Below are positions 9,135-17,371 of a stretch of DNA of 64,000 nucleotides, in pieces. The stretch comes from Desulfoferrobacter suflitae (lineage in GTDB: Bacteria; Desulfobacterota; Syntrophobacteria; Syntrophobacterales; Syntrophobacteraceae). The stretch covers positions 124,001-188,000 of the forward strand of contig NZ_JAIBKA010000009.1 in the NCBI RefSeq assembly GCF_022603395.1, written 5' to 3'. Each line of letters begins with the position of its first letter. The stretch's first letter is position 1. A program made the translations under genes and the position numbers. Below the pieces are notes generated by a model. It worked only from the letters and a program-made list of their open reading frames with translations, did not search any database and was not told the origin of the DNA.

Positions 9135-9324
9135 AATTACTGATTCATGTTATCTTATTATATATAATTTTCAACATTAAACAGAACTCATGAAGGATGG
9201 ACGACATTTATTTCCGCAGGGCGCTGCAAATTGACCTGACGCTGTAAATGTGATACGCAATGCAGCCCCTGCTGATTTGCGAGATGCACAGGCGATGCAA
9301 CACATCTGCGAGAAAGAGGTATCC

Positions 9325-10392
9325 ATGGACAATTGGCGAGCGGATGGCTCCGTCACACTGGTGGGAAGTATGCCTCACCAGGATCGAGAAGAGGCGATCG
9401 ATCTGGTCATTCGGGCGGTTCCCGAAATCCCGGTATGGCCGCAGCTTCCAGCCTATAAGAGCGAACAGATGATGGTTCAGTACCTTGAGGGCTTGCCCGG
9501 GATACAGGAAGGTGCCGAGGATCTCAGGGTGAAGACCGATTCTGCTCAAATCGACCAGGAATTATATTCCTTTTATGAAGAATACCTGGAGATTCAAGCA
9601 GGAAGTAAAGACCTTGCAGGCTCACGATTCCAACTGGGACCGGAAACCGGTAAAACGTTCTACCGGTTCATGGAGGTTCTGAGCCGATTAGATCTGCCCT
9701 GCAAGGCGGTCAAAGGGCAGATAGTGGGTCCCTTCACGTTGCTTTCCGGCTTGAAAGACCAGCGGGACCGGGCGCTCCTTTACGATGAAAGGTTTGTGGA
9801 TGTAGTGGCCAAGCATCTGGCCATGAAAGCCAAATGGCAGGTGCAGCAGCTCGAGTCCCTGGGGCATCCGGTAATTTTGTTCCTGGATGAACCTGCTTTG
9901 GCAGGGTTTGGGTCGTCGGCCTTCATCAGCGTATCCCGTGAATTGGTTCAGGGATTACTCACGGAAGTGGTCGATGCCGTTCACGCGGCGGGAGCTCTAG
10001 CGGGAATCCATGTCTGTGCCAACACAGATTGGTTACTGGCTTTCGATTCAAACGTTGATATCATTAATTTTGATGCCTACCACTATTTTGAAAAATTTGC
10101 CCTGTACAAAGACCGCATTGCCCGGTTCATTTCCATGAACCGCAAGATAGCCTGGGGAATGGTGCCGACTTCTGATCCTGCAACAATCATTGAAGAATCG
10201 GCGCAGCGCTTGGCCGATCGATGGATGGATCAGGTAGCCGAGCTGTTTGAGGGTCAACCCGGGTTAGGAGAGATCTTGTCCTGCTCACTGTTTACACCCA
10301 GTTGCGGCTGCGCAAGTCTCTCTCGTGAAATGGCGGAACGAGTGATACGGCTGACTCATGAGCTCGGTCAAATCATGCGCCGGCATGCATAA
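9325..10392 (+). CDS. Short MetE-like (core-MetE/UROD fold) methyltransferase, probable methionine synthase
   Basis: A 355-residue TIM-barrel protein of the cobalamin-independent methionine synthase/uroporphyrinogen decarboxylase superfamily. It has only the catalytic half of ordinary MetE (which exceeds 700 residues). Likely zinc ligands are the His and Cys of HVCANTDW and the Cys in LFTPSCGCAS; KGQIVGPFTLLSGL and VILFLDEPALAGFG are typical of the barrel. Folate-independent core-MetE proteins in anaerobes are known to take methyl groups from corrinoid proteins, so that is the likely role here, but the donor is not shown. The ATG at 9325 is preferred because AGAAAGAGG lies five bases before it; the frame is open upstream to 9250. 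Confidence 0.75.
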   Translation: MDNWRADGSVTLVGSMPHQDREEAIDLVIRAVPEIPVWPQLPAYKSEQMMVQYLEGLPGIQEGAEDLRVKTDSAQIDQELYSFYEEYLEIQAGSKDLAGSRFQLGPETGKTFYRFMEVLSRLDLPCKAVKGQIVGPFTLLSGLKDQRDRALLYDERFVDVVAKHLAMKAKWQVQQLESLGHPVILFLDEPALAGFGSSAFISVSRELVQGLLTEVVDAVHAAGALAGIHVCANTDWLLAFDSNVDIINFDAYHYFEKFALYKDRIARFISMNRKIAWGMVPTSDPATIIEESAQRLADRWMDQVAELFEGQPGLGEILSCSLFTPSCGCASLSREMAERVIRLTHELGQIMRRHA

Positions 10393-10845
10393 AAGCTGTG
10401 CCTTTGTGCGGAGAGCTCCCGGAGCGCTTGACAGTCGCTCGATCATTGATTATTTTTAGTGCGCCTCAAGAGCAACTGACAAAAATCCATTCAGCATTTC
10501 ACCATTCATAAGAGATGAAAACTGATATTTTGAGTGCATAGATGTTTGTGAATTACGGCCGCGTCTGTAAAGATTCCCCTCAAGCAGGTTGAATCATAGA
10601 TTTCTGGGATCTCAGGGATTTTCTTATTATTAGATTCAAATAATTTGAGAACAGGTAGTGCGTTTCCAGTCTCAGCGCGGTATTCGCTTTGAAGATGTGA
10701 AGTTGATTCGGGCTGGTTCTGCATGGTTGCCGCCTGCAGTAGATCCATGCCGTGCAGCGCGCTTTCCTCGGCAGGACGAATAAGCCCTCTTGATTGATCC
10801 GCTTTAGGTGAAAAAACTGCTCAGCCAACAGAAAGGAACAATACC
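10393..10845. other. Gap of about 450 bases, promoter but no clear gene
   Basis: A good promoter-like pair sits at 10428-10456, followed by about 390 bases before the next ATG. Open frames on the minus strand here look non-coding. The stretch could be a long leader or a small RNA; nothing recognised. Confidence 0.5.
10428..10456 (+). promoter_or_regulatory. Sigma-70-like promoter, TTGACA-17-TATTTT
   Basis: A consensus -35 (TTGACA, 10428-10433) and TATTTT (10451-10456) with a 17-base spacer. The nearest gene downstream on this strand starts at 10846. Confidence 0.5.
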
Positions 10846-11274
10846 ATGCAGGTTGAATACAAGAATGTGGATGCGAAGCTGGTGGCCAATGAGATACGCA
10901 ATGGGCGCTCGCTTGAGTCGGTGCAGAAACTGTTTGGAATAAAATTCAAGAGCGAAGTTCAGGACCTGTATATGCGCGGGCTTGCCGAATTAGGCGAAAT
11001 TCCCCAGATGGAGTTCAATAAGCAGACCCCAATCCTTGCCAAACCCAAGCCCTCAGCGCCGGACAGGCCGTTGGTTCGCCGCCGGGAGAAGGGTGCGTTG
11101 AAGCCCTCGATGATCATTAAGACCACCAATTTTAGAACCATAGGGCAGAGCGGCAGCATCACCCTCAACAAGGCCCTCCTGATCGAACAGCTGGGGTTTG
11201 AGGTGGGTGATTCCTTTGAAATTTATAGAGAAGATGATCGAATAATCCTGCAGAAAGCGGATACTCCTCTATAG
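10846..11274 (+). CDS. Small AbrB/SpoVT-type DNA-binding-like protein
   Basis: A 142-residue protein in two parts. The N-terminal part (residues 5-55, VANEIRNGRSLESVQKLFGI and following) looks like a small helical, possibly helix-turn-helix, segment. The C-terminal part (about 95-140, FRTIGQSGSITLNKALLIEQ then GFEVGDSFEIY and DRIILQKA) has the pattern of the swapped-hairpin AbrB/MazE fold. A basic linker joins them. A transcription regulator is the natural guess; the target is unknown. AAAGGAA lies before the ATG. It stands alone between a methionine synthase-like gene and a convergent lipid synthase. Confidence 0.65.
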   Translation: MQVEYKNVDAKLVANEIRNGRSLESVQKLFGIKFKSEVQDLYMRGLAELGEIPQMEFNKQTPILAKPKPSAPDRPLVRRREKGALKPSMIIKTTNFRTIGQSGSITLNKALLIEQLGFEVGDSFEIYREDDRIILQKADTPL

Positions 11275-11329
11275 ATGGCGGCGGCGTGAATCTTTCTGGA
11301 ATTCTTCGGTCAGCGAAGGTGTCCGGAGC

Positions 11330-11971
11330 TTAGCGGCGAAGATTATTGAGAACGTGTATGAATCGCCAGAGGGCGGTCAAATTGGTGCCGACAGCCAGAA
11401 GCAGAAGCATGGAGATCAGTTCAATATTTTGGAGCCATCGGCTGCTTGGATTACCAAGTAGCTGATTAACCAAAGGATTCAAAAATCCGGCTATGCCTAT
11501 CATGATAATCCGCTCTCCGCGCTGAAGCATTCCAACCAGACAGCGAACTCCCAGGCTTTCAGCACGGGCCCGCGTGTAACTGACCATGAGCGAACCGAAT
11601 AGGATCAGCAAAATAGTTATCGAAATGAAAGCATTGGCCATCCCCTGCCGATAAAAATAGCACCATATGCCAAGGTAAATGATCAGTTCGGTATAGCGGT
11701 CCAAAACTGAGTCCAAAAAGGCGCCAAATTTCTTAGTATGGCCTGTGCTCCGGGCAAGTGAGCCATCGAGTGTATCGAGCAGGCCTGTCAATAATGTCAG
11801 CAGCCCTCCCCAGAAGGGCCGGAAGGCGAATGACACTCCGGCCATCATGCTCACCAGGAGCCCTAAGATGCTGATATGATTGGGTTTCAGGTGCAATTCG
11901 ACAAGCCGCGGAACCAAGTAGCGTTCCAAAAATCTGTAATACGCCGTTTCGACAGGTGAGCCTTTAAGCAT
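11330..11971 (-). CDS. CDP-alcohol phosphatidyltransferase family membrane protein
   Basis: A 213-residue integral membrane enzyme with the full family motif D-x2-DG-x2-AR-x8-G-x3-D-x3-D (D66 to D91: DTLDGSLARSTGHTKKFG, then AFLDSVLD). Such enzymes displace CMP from a CDP-alcohol to make phospholipid headgroups. The acceptor (glycerol phosphate, inositol phosphate or another) cannot be told from sequence. The ATG at 11971 overlaps the moeA stop by 8 bases, so it is translationally coupled to the molybdenum-cofactor operon; a longer frame runs upstream inside moeA but has no family similarity. Several hydrophobic segments follow the motif. Confidence 0.85.
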   Translation of the reverse strand: MLKGSPVETAYYRFLERYLVPRLVELHLKPNHISILGLLVSMMAGVSFAFRPFWGGLLTLLTGLLDTLDGSLARSTGHTKKFGAFLDSVLDRYTELIIYLGIWCYFYRQGMANAFISITILLILFGSLMVSYTRARAESLGVRCLVGMLQRGERIIMIGIAGFLNPLVNQLLGNPSSRWLQNIELISMLLLLAVGTNLTALWRFIHVLNNLRR

Positions 11972-13226
11972 AGTTGCCCTCACGAGGGCGTTGTACCCCG
12001 AATAAGGGAAGCGCCAGCAAAGGGAAATCGTAGAATCGTGCTTGTACTTCGCTTCCCGGCAGTGATTCTGATATATGGGATTCCAGAAGAATATAGGACA
12101 AATTTTCCTGTACATTTGACAGACTAAATTGACTTTTGTTGCTTTCAGGCCTGAAAGAAAATGTTTTCGAGCTCTGTTGCAGCGTTCCCCGCACCGCCCT
12201 GTAAAAGCCGGCACGCTTTGTTATGCTGCCTTCCAGGATTGCCGGCACGCTTGGATTTGCATAGGTCTGCAACCCTTGGCAGCGGTGCAGCGCAACGGTA
12301 GCCAGCTGTTCAAACGCCGCCTGGGCACCCCAGGGGTTGCCCGGAAAAGCCATGAAAATCTGTTTTCCTCGTTTCCCCAAAGCGCTTCTATGCCCCGGTA
12401 AAAGATTGACCTCCTCAAACAGCACGGTCACGCCCACTTTTTCCCAGGCGGCCAGCACAAAATCGCGGGCGCCGCGACCCATGCCGCCGGTGGAAATAAC
12501 GATTGCCGCGTCCACATGGTCAAGAGTTCCCGCAATCAAATCGGGGTGATCCTTTGCAGTTCCAAGATGAATGGGGCGGCCCCCCTGCAGGGAAGTGGAC
12601 CAGGCCAGAAGATACCGATTGTTGCAATAGGTGAAAGGCCCTTCGATGCTCTCTCCCATCTCCTTCACTTCATTGCCCGTTGCCAGCAGGCCGACCCGAG
12701 GCCGCATGAAGACAGGCACCGTAGAATAACCCAATGCAGCCAGCAAAGCCAGTCGCGTTGGAGTCAGTAGGACACCCTGATCGAGCAGCAACCCGTCTTT
12801 GCTCACCTCACTGCCTGCAGATTTGACCCCGGTTCCAATGGAGAACGGCTCATCTATGACAATTTGTTCGTCCGCACGCAAAGCATTTTCCTGGGCTATG
12901 ACGGCATCGGCGCCGCGCGGCAGCGGAGCTCCCGTCAGGATGCGCATGCATTCTCCGGGCGAGATGGCGTGATCCCCGGATTCTCCTGCGGCGGACAGTT
13001 CGCCTCGGACGGTTAACCTGCAAGGCCTATCCGGCCTTGCAGAGGCGGTGTCGGAACTGACGACGGCAAAACCGTCCACCAGTGCACGAGGTTCCCCGGG
13101 TATGTTTCGATTGGCGTTGCGTTTTTCCGCCAATACGCGGCCGAGAGCATGATCGAGCCAAACCCACTCGATGCCTTCGGGTGATGCGAGCTCTCTGATC
13201 AACTCCCTGGCTTCCATCAGCTCCAT
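11964..13226 (-). CDS. moeA: Molybdopterin molybdenumtransferase
   Basis: A 420-residue MoeA. Typical blocks are seen: GEPRALVDGFAVVSSDT, the substrate loop ILTGAPLPRGADAVIAQE, GLLATGNEV, VISTGGMGRGARDFV and FMAFPGNPWGAQAAFEQL. MoeA inserts molybdate (or tungstate) into adenylylated molybdopterin. It overlaps mobA by 10 bases and the downstream CDP-alcohol phosphatidyltransferase by 8. The loop usually written GMPxGxDxV is present as APLPRGADAV. The C-terminal domain IV region is long and diverged. Confidence 0.9.
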   Translation of the reverse strand: MELMEARELIRELASPEGIEWVWLDHALGRVLAEKRNANRNIPGEPRALVDGFAVVSSDTASARPDRPCRLTVRGELSAAGESGDHAISPGECMRILTGAPLPRGADAVIAQENALRADEQIVIDEPFSIGTGVKSAGSEVSKDGLLLDQGVLLTPTRLALLAALGYSTVPVFMRPRVGLLATGNEVKEMGESIEGPFTYCNNRYLLAWSTSLQGGRPIHLGTAKDHPDLIAGTLDHVDAAIVISTGGMGRGARDFVLAAWEKVGVTVLFEEVNLLPGHRSALGKRGKQIFMAFPGNPWGAQAAFEQLATVALHRCQGLQTYANPSVPAILEGSITKRAGFYRAVRGTLQQSSKTFSFRPESNKSQFSLSNVQENLSYILLESHISESLPGSEVQARFYDFPLLALPLFGVQRPREGNYA

Positions 13227-13792
13227 TGGAGTTGCTCCCAGTCCTCAAGAGTGTTGATATTAAAAAAACTGCGCCCCTCTTCGTCCACCTGCCGCCACTC
13301 TTCTTCCTGCAAAGCTGTGACTTTGACTTTGGGATAAAAGGAGATGACCTTTCTTTCGTGGTTCTCCAAGGCAGATGCAATCACCGGTAAACATCGGCGA
13401 TGGTAAAGTGCCAGAAGAGGTTCATACATACTGTTATACAGAGGAACCACGGCATCAAACCCGGTTCTCAACGGCAGCATCAGAGCCAGAATTTCCGCAG
13501 CAAAGAAAGGCATATCCGTTGCCCGGACGAAGACCCATTCATGGGGACTGAACAAGAGCGCCGTGTATATGGCCCCAAGAGGCCCCTGGTGGGCAATGAT
13601 GTCGCGCACAAGCGTTGCTCTCACATCATAGTAGAGATTCAAATCGTTGGCCACAAGCAAGACAGGGCTGCAGTTGCCGCGCAACGACTCAACAGCATGA
13701 TCAACCAGACGCTTGCCATGAAAAATTTCAAGGGCTTTGTTCTTGCCGAAGCGCCTGCTGCGGCCGCCGGCAAGAACGGCTCCCGTCAGCAC
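13217..13792 (-). CDS. mobA: Molybdenum cofactor guanylyltransferase
   Basis: A 191-residue nucleotidyltransferase with the N-terminal GTP-binding signature LAGGRSRRFGKNKAL, the metal-binding block VRATDMPFF and YEPLLALYHRRCLP. MobA links GMP to molybdopterin to form the guanine dinucleotide cofactor used by formate dehydrogenases and related enzymes. The start abuts the mobB stop with no gap and the end overlaps moeA. Confidence 0.9.
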   Translation of the reverse strand: MLTGAVLAGGRSRRFGKNKALEIFHGKRLVDHAVESLRGNCSPVLLVANDLNLYYDVRATLVRDIIAHQGPLGAIYTALLFSPHEWVFVRATDMPFFAAEILALMLPLRTGFDAVVPLYNSMYEPLLALYHRRCLPVIASALENHERKVISFYPKVKVTALQEEEWRQVDEEGRSFFNINTLEDWEQLQWS

Positions 13793-14449
13793 TCAACGGC
13801 CCTCCCAGGTGATGTGAAGGTCAACTTTTTCCCCCTCCTTCCATCCCCTCAAGCTGGAAAGCATCCCGCGAATGCCGCCAATCAAGAAATCTTGCACAAA
13901 ATCGTTCATGGGCAACTTCTTGCCGTTCACATGCACCAGAATTCTTGGCCGCTTGCGCTCTTTCAGATAGCGCTCTGCAATCAGATCAGCGACCTGCGAC
14001 ACGTCGTCAAAGGGGAAGGTTGGCACATCCAGGTCCGTCTCATCATCGGTGACGATGGCGATCAGGTGATCCTTGGGGGTGCAAATCGGCCGCGCTTCGA
14101 CCGCCGAGCGGAATATTTCAATTTTGGGATAGCTGGAGCGTTTGTAGCCTTCCGCCAGGATAATATCCTCCTGCCAAAAATAGCGCACGACAAGTTCGGA
14201 CAGGCTCAATTCCTGAGCCGTAGTACGAATGGTTGCCGCCTGGGTCGGAGAAGAAATGGCAATGGTTTGTGCTCCCGCGTTCCTGTGGCGCCACGTATCC
14301 TTGCCCTCGTGGTCCATGGAAAAATTATGCGCATCGTGCTTGATTGTCCCCACTTGGTAGCCTCTATCACGCATCATGGGAATCAATTTTTCCAGGAAAG
14401 TGGTCTTGCCTGAACCGGAAGCACCGACAATGCAAACAATGGGCACCAT
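13793..14449 (-). CDS. mobB: Molybdopterin-guanine dinucleotide biosynthesis protein B (GTPase)
   Basis: A 218-residue protein with a Walker A loop GASGSGKTTFLEKLIP, then GTIKHDAHNF and WRHRNAGAQTIAIS, both typical of MobB. The C-terminal 50 residues (RILVHVNGKKLPMNDFVQDF and beyond) extend past the E. coli-type protein; similar extensions are common in anaerobic deltaproteobacteria. MobB assists MobA in cofactor attachment. It heads the run mobB-mobA-moeA. Confidence 0.88.
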   Translation of the reverse strand: MVPIVCIVGASGSGKTTFLEKLIPMMRDRGYQVGTIKHDAHNFSMDHEGKDTWRHRNAGAQTIAISSPTQAATIRTTAQELSLSELVVRYFWQEDIILAEGYKRSSYPKIEIFRSAVEARPICTPKDHLIAIVTDDETDLDVPTFPFDDVSQVADLIAERYLKERKRPRILVHVNGKKLPMNDFVQDFLIGGIRGMLSSLRGWKEGEKVDLHITWEGR

Positions 14450-14501
14450 GGTCTATCACTCCTGTTGTTGAACACAGCAGATCGAGGCTCAATGGCCGCA
14501 A

Positions 14502-15977
14502 TCAATAAGACAAATAAATGGTTTTCAGCTCGGTGTATTCCTCGATGCCGAAGCGCGATTTTTCGCGGCCAAGTCCGCTTTCCTTCATGCCTCCGAAGGG
14601 CGCTTCCGGGTAGGCCTGGTGGATACGATTCACCCACACGCTGCCTGCTTCCAGCTGTCCCGCCCACTCCATTGCTCGCGCCAAATCCGCTGTAAACAGA
14701 TAAGCTCCGAGGCCGTAAGGACTCCCGTTGGCTTCCTCAATGGCTGTGCGAGGGTCGGCAAACGGGCTGATGACAACAGCCGGCCCAAAGACTTCCTCTC
14801 TCGCTATGCGCATCTCGGGCGTGACGTCGGTCAAAACGGTAGGCAGATAGTAGAATCCGCCCGAGGGCAGGTCGGCAGGGGCGCCGCCCAGCCGCACCCG
14901 AGCCCCTTCCGCTCTTGCCTGCGCTATCTGGTTTTGCAGGTGGGACAGCGCCATTGCATTATTCATCGGGCCAAGGTCGGTTTCCGGATCCGGGGCAGGC
15001 CCCACACGAAGCCGGCCAGTTGCGGCCATGAATTCAGTCAAAAATTCATCATAGATCTGACGATCTACATAGATACGGCTGATGCGGTAGCAGTACTGGC
15101 CACAGTTGCGAAAGCTCTGACAGACCATGGACGATACCAGCTCCCGCCAGGGCGCGTCGGCACAGACAATGGCAGGGCAATGCCCCCCCAGTTCCGAGAC
15201 CACCTTGCGCACCCATCTGGCGCTGACCGCCTGGATTTCCTTACCGACTTCGGTGCTTCCTGTGAAGGCGATGAGCCGCGGTGTGGGATGCTCGACCAAA
15301 AGCCTTCCGGTTTCAGGACCAAATCCGGTGACCACACTGAACACCCCATTGGGCAGACCTGCTTCCGATGCCAGTTGGGCCAGTCTGATGGCGGTTATGG
15401 GAGTATGCTCGTCCGGTTTGGCCACGACCGTACACCCCACGGCAAGCGCAGGGGCCATTTTGCAGACCAGAGTGCTCAGCGGATAATTGTATGGGGTTAT
15501 GGCGGCAACCACCCCCACCGGCTCTCGAACAATCATGACCTGCTCACGCGGATACCCAAGCAGCGGAATCCGACCGCTCAGGCGGAGACTTTCCTGAGCA
15601 AAATAATCCATCAGATGGGCTGCATTGGATACTTCGTCCCGTGCTGCGCCGATGGGCTTGCCCACTTCGTCGCACAGGGTCTTTGCGAACCATGCCTGGT
15701 GCTCGCGTATCAGGTTGGCCAGGGCGCACAAAAGATCGGTGCGGAAGGCTGCCGACGCCGCCCGCCAGTTGGGAAAACTGCTCTGAGCTGCCGCCAGTGC
15801 GGAATCGACCAGGGTCGCATCCGCCATTGTAGCCTGGGCAAAGCTCCTCCCCGTAGAAGGATTGATCAAGGGATAGGTCGTGTCGCCATAAACCGCTTGA
15901 CCATCAATCCAGCAGGGGTGAACCGTGGGTGATGAAGCCTGCTCCGTTGCGTTTTTCGGCATGATACATTCCAACAT
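14502..15977 (-). CDS. NAD(P)-dependent aldehyde dehydrogenase
   Basis: A 491-residue aldehyde dehydrogenase of the usual length. The catalytic cysteine is C296 in FRNCGQYC and the general base glutamate is E262 in VVSELGGHCP; the nucleotide-binding block FTGSTEVGKEI is intact. The C-terminal PFGGMKESGLGREKSRFGIEEYTELK is typical of succinate-semialdehyde-type and related members; substrate is not decidable. An internal ATG (MPKNATEQ) five codons in is an alternative start. It lies 52 bases upstream of mobB on the same strand, so it may share a transcript, but a functional link to molybdenum cofactor is not evident. Confidence 0.85.
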   Translation of the reverse strand: MLECIMPKNATEQASSPTVHPCWIDGQAVYGDTTYPLINPSTGRSFAQATMADATLVDSALAAAQSSFPNWRAASAAFRTDLLCALANLIREHQAWFAKTLCDEVGKPIGAARDEVSNAAHLMDYFAQESLRLSGRIPLLGYPREQVMIVREPVGVVAAITPYNYPLSTLVCKMAPALAVGCTVVAKPDEHTPITAIRLAQLASEAGLPNGVFSVVTGFGPETGRLLVEHPTPRLIAFTGSTEVGKEIQAVSARWVRKVVSELGGHCPAIVCADAPWRELVSSMVCQSFRNCGQYCYRISRIYVDRQIYDEFLTEFMAATGRLRVGPAPDPETDLGPMNNAMALSHLQNQIAQARAEGARVRLGGAPADLPSGGFYYLPTVLTDVTPEMRIAREEVFGPAVVISPFADPRTAIEEANGSPYGLGAYLFTADLARAMEWAGQLEAGSVWVNRIHQAYPEAPFGGMKESGLGREKSRFGIEEYTELKTIYLSY

Positions 15978-16142
15978 GCTCTCGTTCCAAATAGCCCCGC
16001 ATGTGCGTCATCCGTTTCGGGTTCGGCACCGCTCGGGACCGCCGATTGCCCTCTCCGTGAGAAACCGCTCGGTCCCGACCAATGTGGCTGCAAACAAGGC
16101 GAAACACTATGACACACGGCATTGCACCTGTCAACGCGACCC

Positions 16143-16403
16143 TCAGCCGGCATTTTTCAGCAACGTGAGCGCGCGTTCCAGGTCTTCATTTTGCCGTGTC
16201 GATTGCGCAGCGATTCCTATCAATATTTCGGCCACCTCTTTTTGCCCCAGTTGGTCGGCGCGTTGCGCCCAGTCGGTATAAGAGCGGGCGTGCTCAATGT
16301 TGTGCTGTATCCAGTGATCAATCACTTTTTTCAGTTTTTCCTTCTCCGGCAGAGTGCTCTGGGTGTGCTCGGCACGAGAATGATGGTGGTGATGTCCGCT
16401 CAT
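16143..16403 (-). CDS. Small His-rich helical protein of unknown function
   Basis: An 86-residue protein that begins MSGHHHHHSRAEH, a natural His stretch that could bind metal, followed by a predicted alpha-helical part (KLKKVIDHWIQHNIEHARSY and WAQRADQLGQKEVAEILIGI). The ATG at 16403 is chosen because AAGGAGA lies six bases upstream; a longer frame extends to 16475 without a ribosome site. It is divergent from lgt. Metal handling is a guess from composition only. Confidence 0.65.
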   Translation of the reverse strand: MSGHHHHHSRAEHTQSTLPEKEKLKKVIDHWIQHNIEHARSYTDWAQRADQLGQKEVAEILIGIAAQSTRQNEDLERALTLLKNAG

Positions 16404-16534
16404 AGCTTCTCCTTGAATGGTTGTAGATTGACCGGTTTTTTCCGCTATGGTAGCTTTCCATGGCCTGTCGGCCAAACTAAGGATAAACTATAGTTGTTGT
16501 AACCACAACGCACAATGAACTCAGGGGCGCTCAA

Positions 16535-17329
16535 TTGATCCAGTACCCACGTATTGATCCCAATATCATTTCGATCGGGCCGATTAAAGTGCGCTGGTAC
16601 GGGATGATGTATGTGCTTGGCTTTCTCGCAGCATATTTTCTCATTCCTCGTCAACCGCGTGCCAAACAGCTGGGCCTGGTTGGTCCCGTTGCCCAGGACC
16701 TGGTGTTTTATCTGGCCGTCGGCCTCATTGTCGGGGCCCGGCTGGGCTACCTCGTTTTCTACCAGTACAATGACTATGCCTTCTACTTCAAAAACCCTCT
16801 GGAGATATTTGCCACCTGGCATGGCGGGATGTCTTTCCATGGAGGTTTTATAGGAGCGGTGGTGGCCGGATGGCTGTTTTGTCGCCGCAGAAGGCTTCCC
16901 TTCTGGGCGGTAACCGACTGCGTTACGGTCACCGCTCCCATTGGCATCGGGCTGGGGCGCCTGGGCAATTTCATTAACGGTGAGCTCTACGGAAGACCGA
17001 GCGACGTCCCCTGGGCGATGATTTTCCCCGAAGGAGGACCGGTTCCGCGGCACCCTTCCCAGCTCTACGAAGCCCTCATGGAGGGGCTGGTGCTTTTTGC
17101 ATTGCTCTGGTACCTGCGTCAAAAAACATTCAAAGACGGCATGATGGTCGTCTTCTTCTTGATTTTTTACGGTGCCTTTCGATTTTTCCTGGAATTTTTT
17201 CGAACACCTGATGCTCACTTGGGCCTCATCTTTGGCTTTTTGACCATGGGGCAGATCCTGTGCCTGGCGATGATTGTTGCCGGTATACTGCTGGCGGCCT
17301 ATGTGCAGCGGACTCAGCCGGTAGCCTGA
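16535..17329 (+). CDS. lgt: Prolipoprotein diacylglyceryl transferase
   Basis: A 264-residue multi-pass membrane protein with the Lgt signature GRLGNFINGELYGRPSDVPW and the essential HGGMSFHGGF block. It transfers diacylglycerol from phosphatidylglycerol to the lipobox cysteine of lipoproteins in the inner membrane, and would act on LptE encoded at 37177. Start codon is TTG at 16535 with AGGGG upstream. The CoA-transferase gene follows after 42 bases. Confidence 0.93.
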   Translation: MIQYPRIDPNIISIGPIKVRWYGMMYVLGFLAAYFLIPRQPRAKQLGLVGPVAQDLVFYLAVGLIVGARLGYLVFYQYNDYAFYFKNPLEIFATWHGGMSFHGGFIGAVVAGWLFCRRRRLPFWAVTDCVTVTAPIGIGLGRLGNFINGELYGRPSDVPWAMIFPEGGPVPRHPSQLYEALMEGLVLFALLWYLRQKTFKDGMMVVFFLIFYGAFRFFLEFFRTPDAHLGLIFGFLTMGQILCLAMIVAGILLAAYVQRTQPVA

Positions 17330-17371
17330 TGCAGGCCGCTGCTGTTTCGGCTGATTGGAAAGGAAAGTAAC

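Larger units (their letters stand above)
8966..9324. other. Intergenic region between divergent genes, AT-rich core
   Basis: It holds a reverse-oriented dispersed repeat (9005-9043), a promoter-like pair (9106-9134), an AT-rich block around 9121-9185 and a leader of roughly 180 bases ahead of the MetE-like gene. No known riboswitch pattern could be assigned to the leader. Confidence 0.5.

Noticed and set aside
9207-9240. CGCTGCAA word reminiscent of a SAH riboswitch upstream of the MetE-like gene
   Set aside because: The other conserved parts of the SAH riboswitch could not be found in the leader.
10506-10748. Open frame of 80 codons on the minus strand
   Set aside because: No ribosome site and no recognisable features; amino-acid composition looks random.
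14619-15932. Plus-strand open frame of 437 codons
   Set aside because: It is antisense to the aldehyde dehydrogenase, whose catalytic residues are all present on the minus strand.
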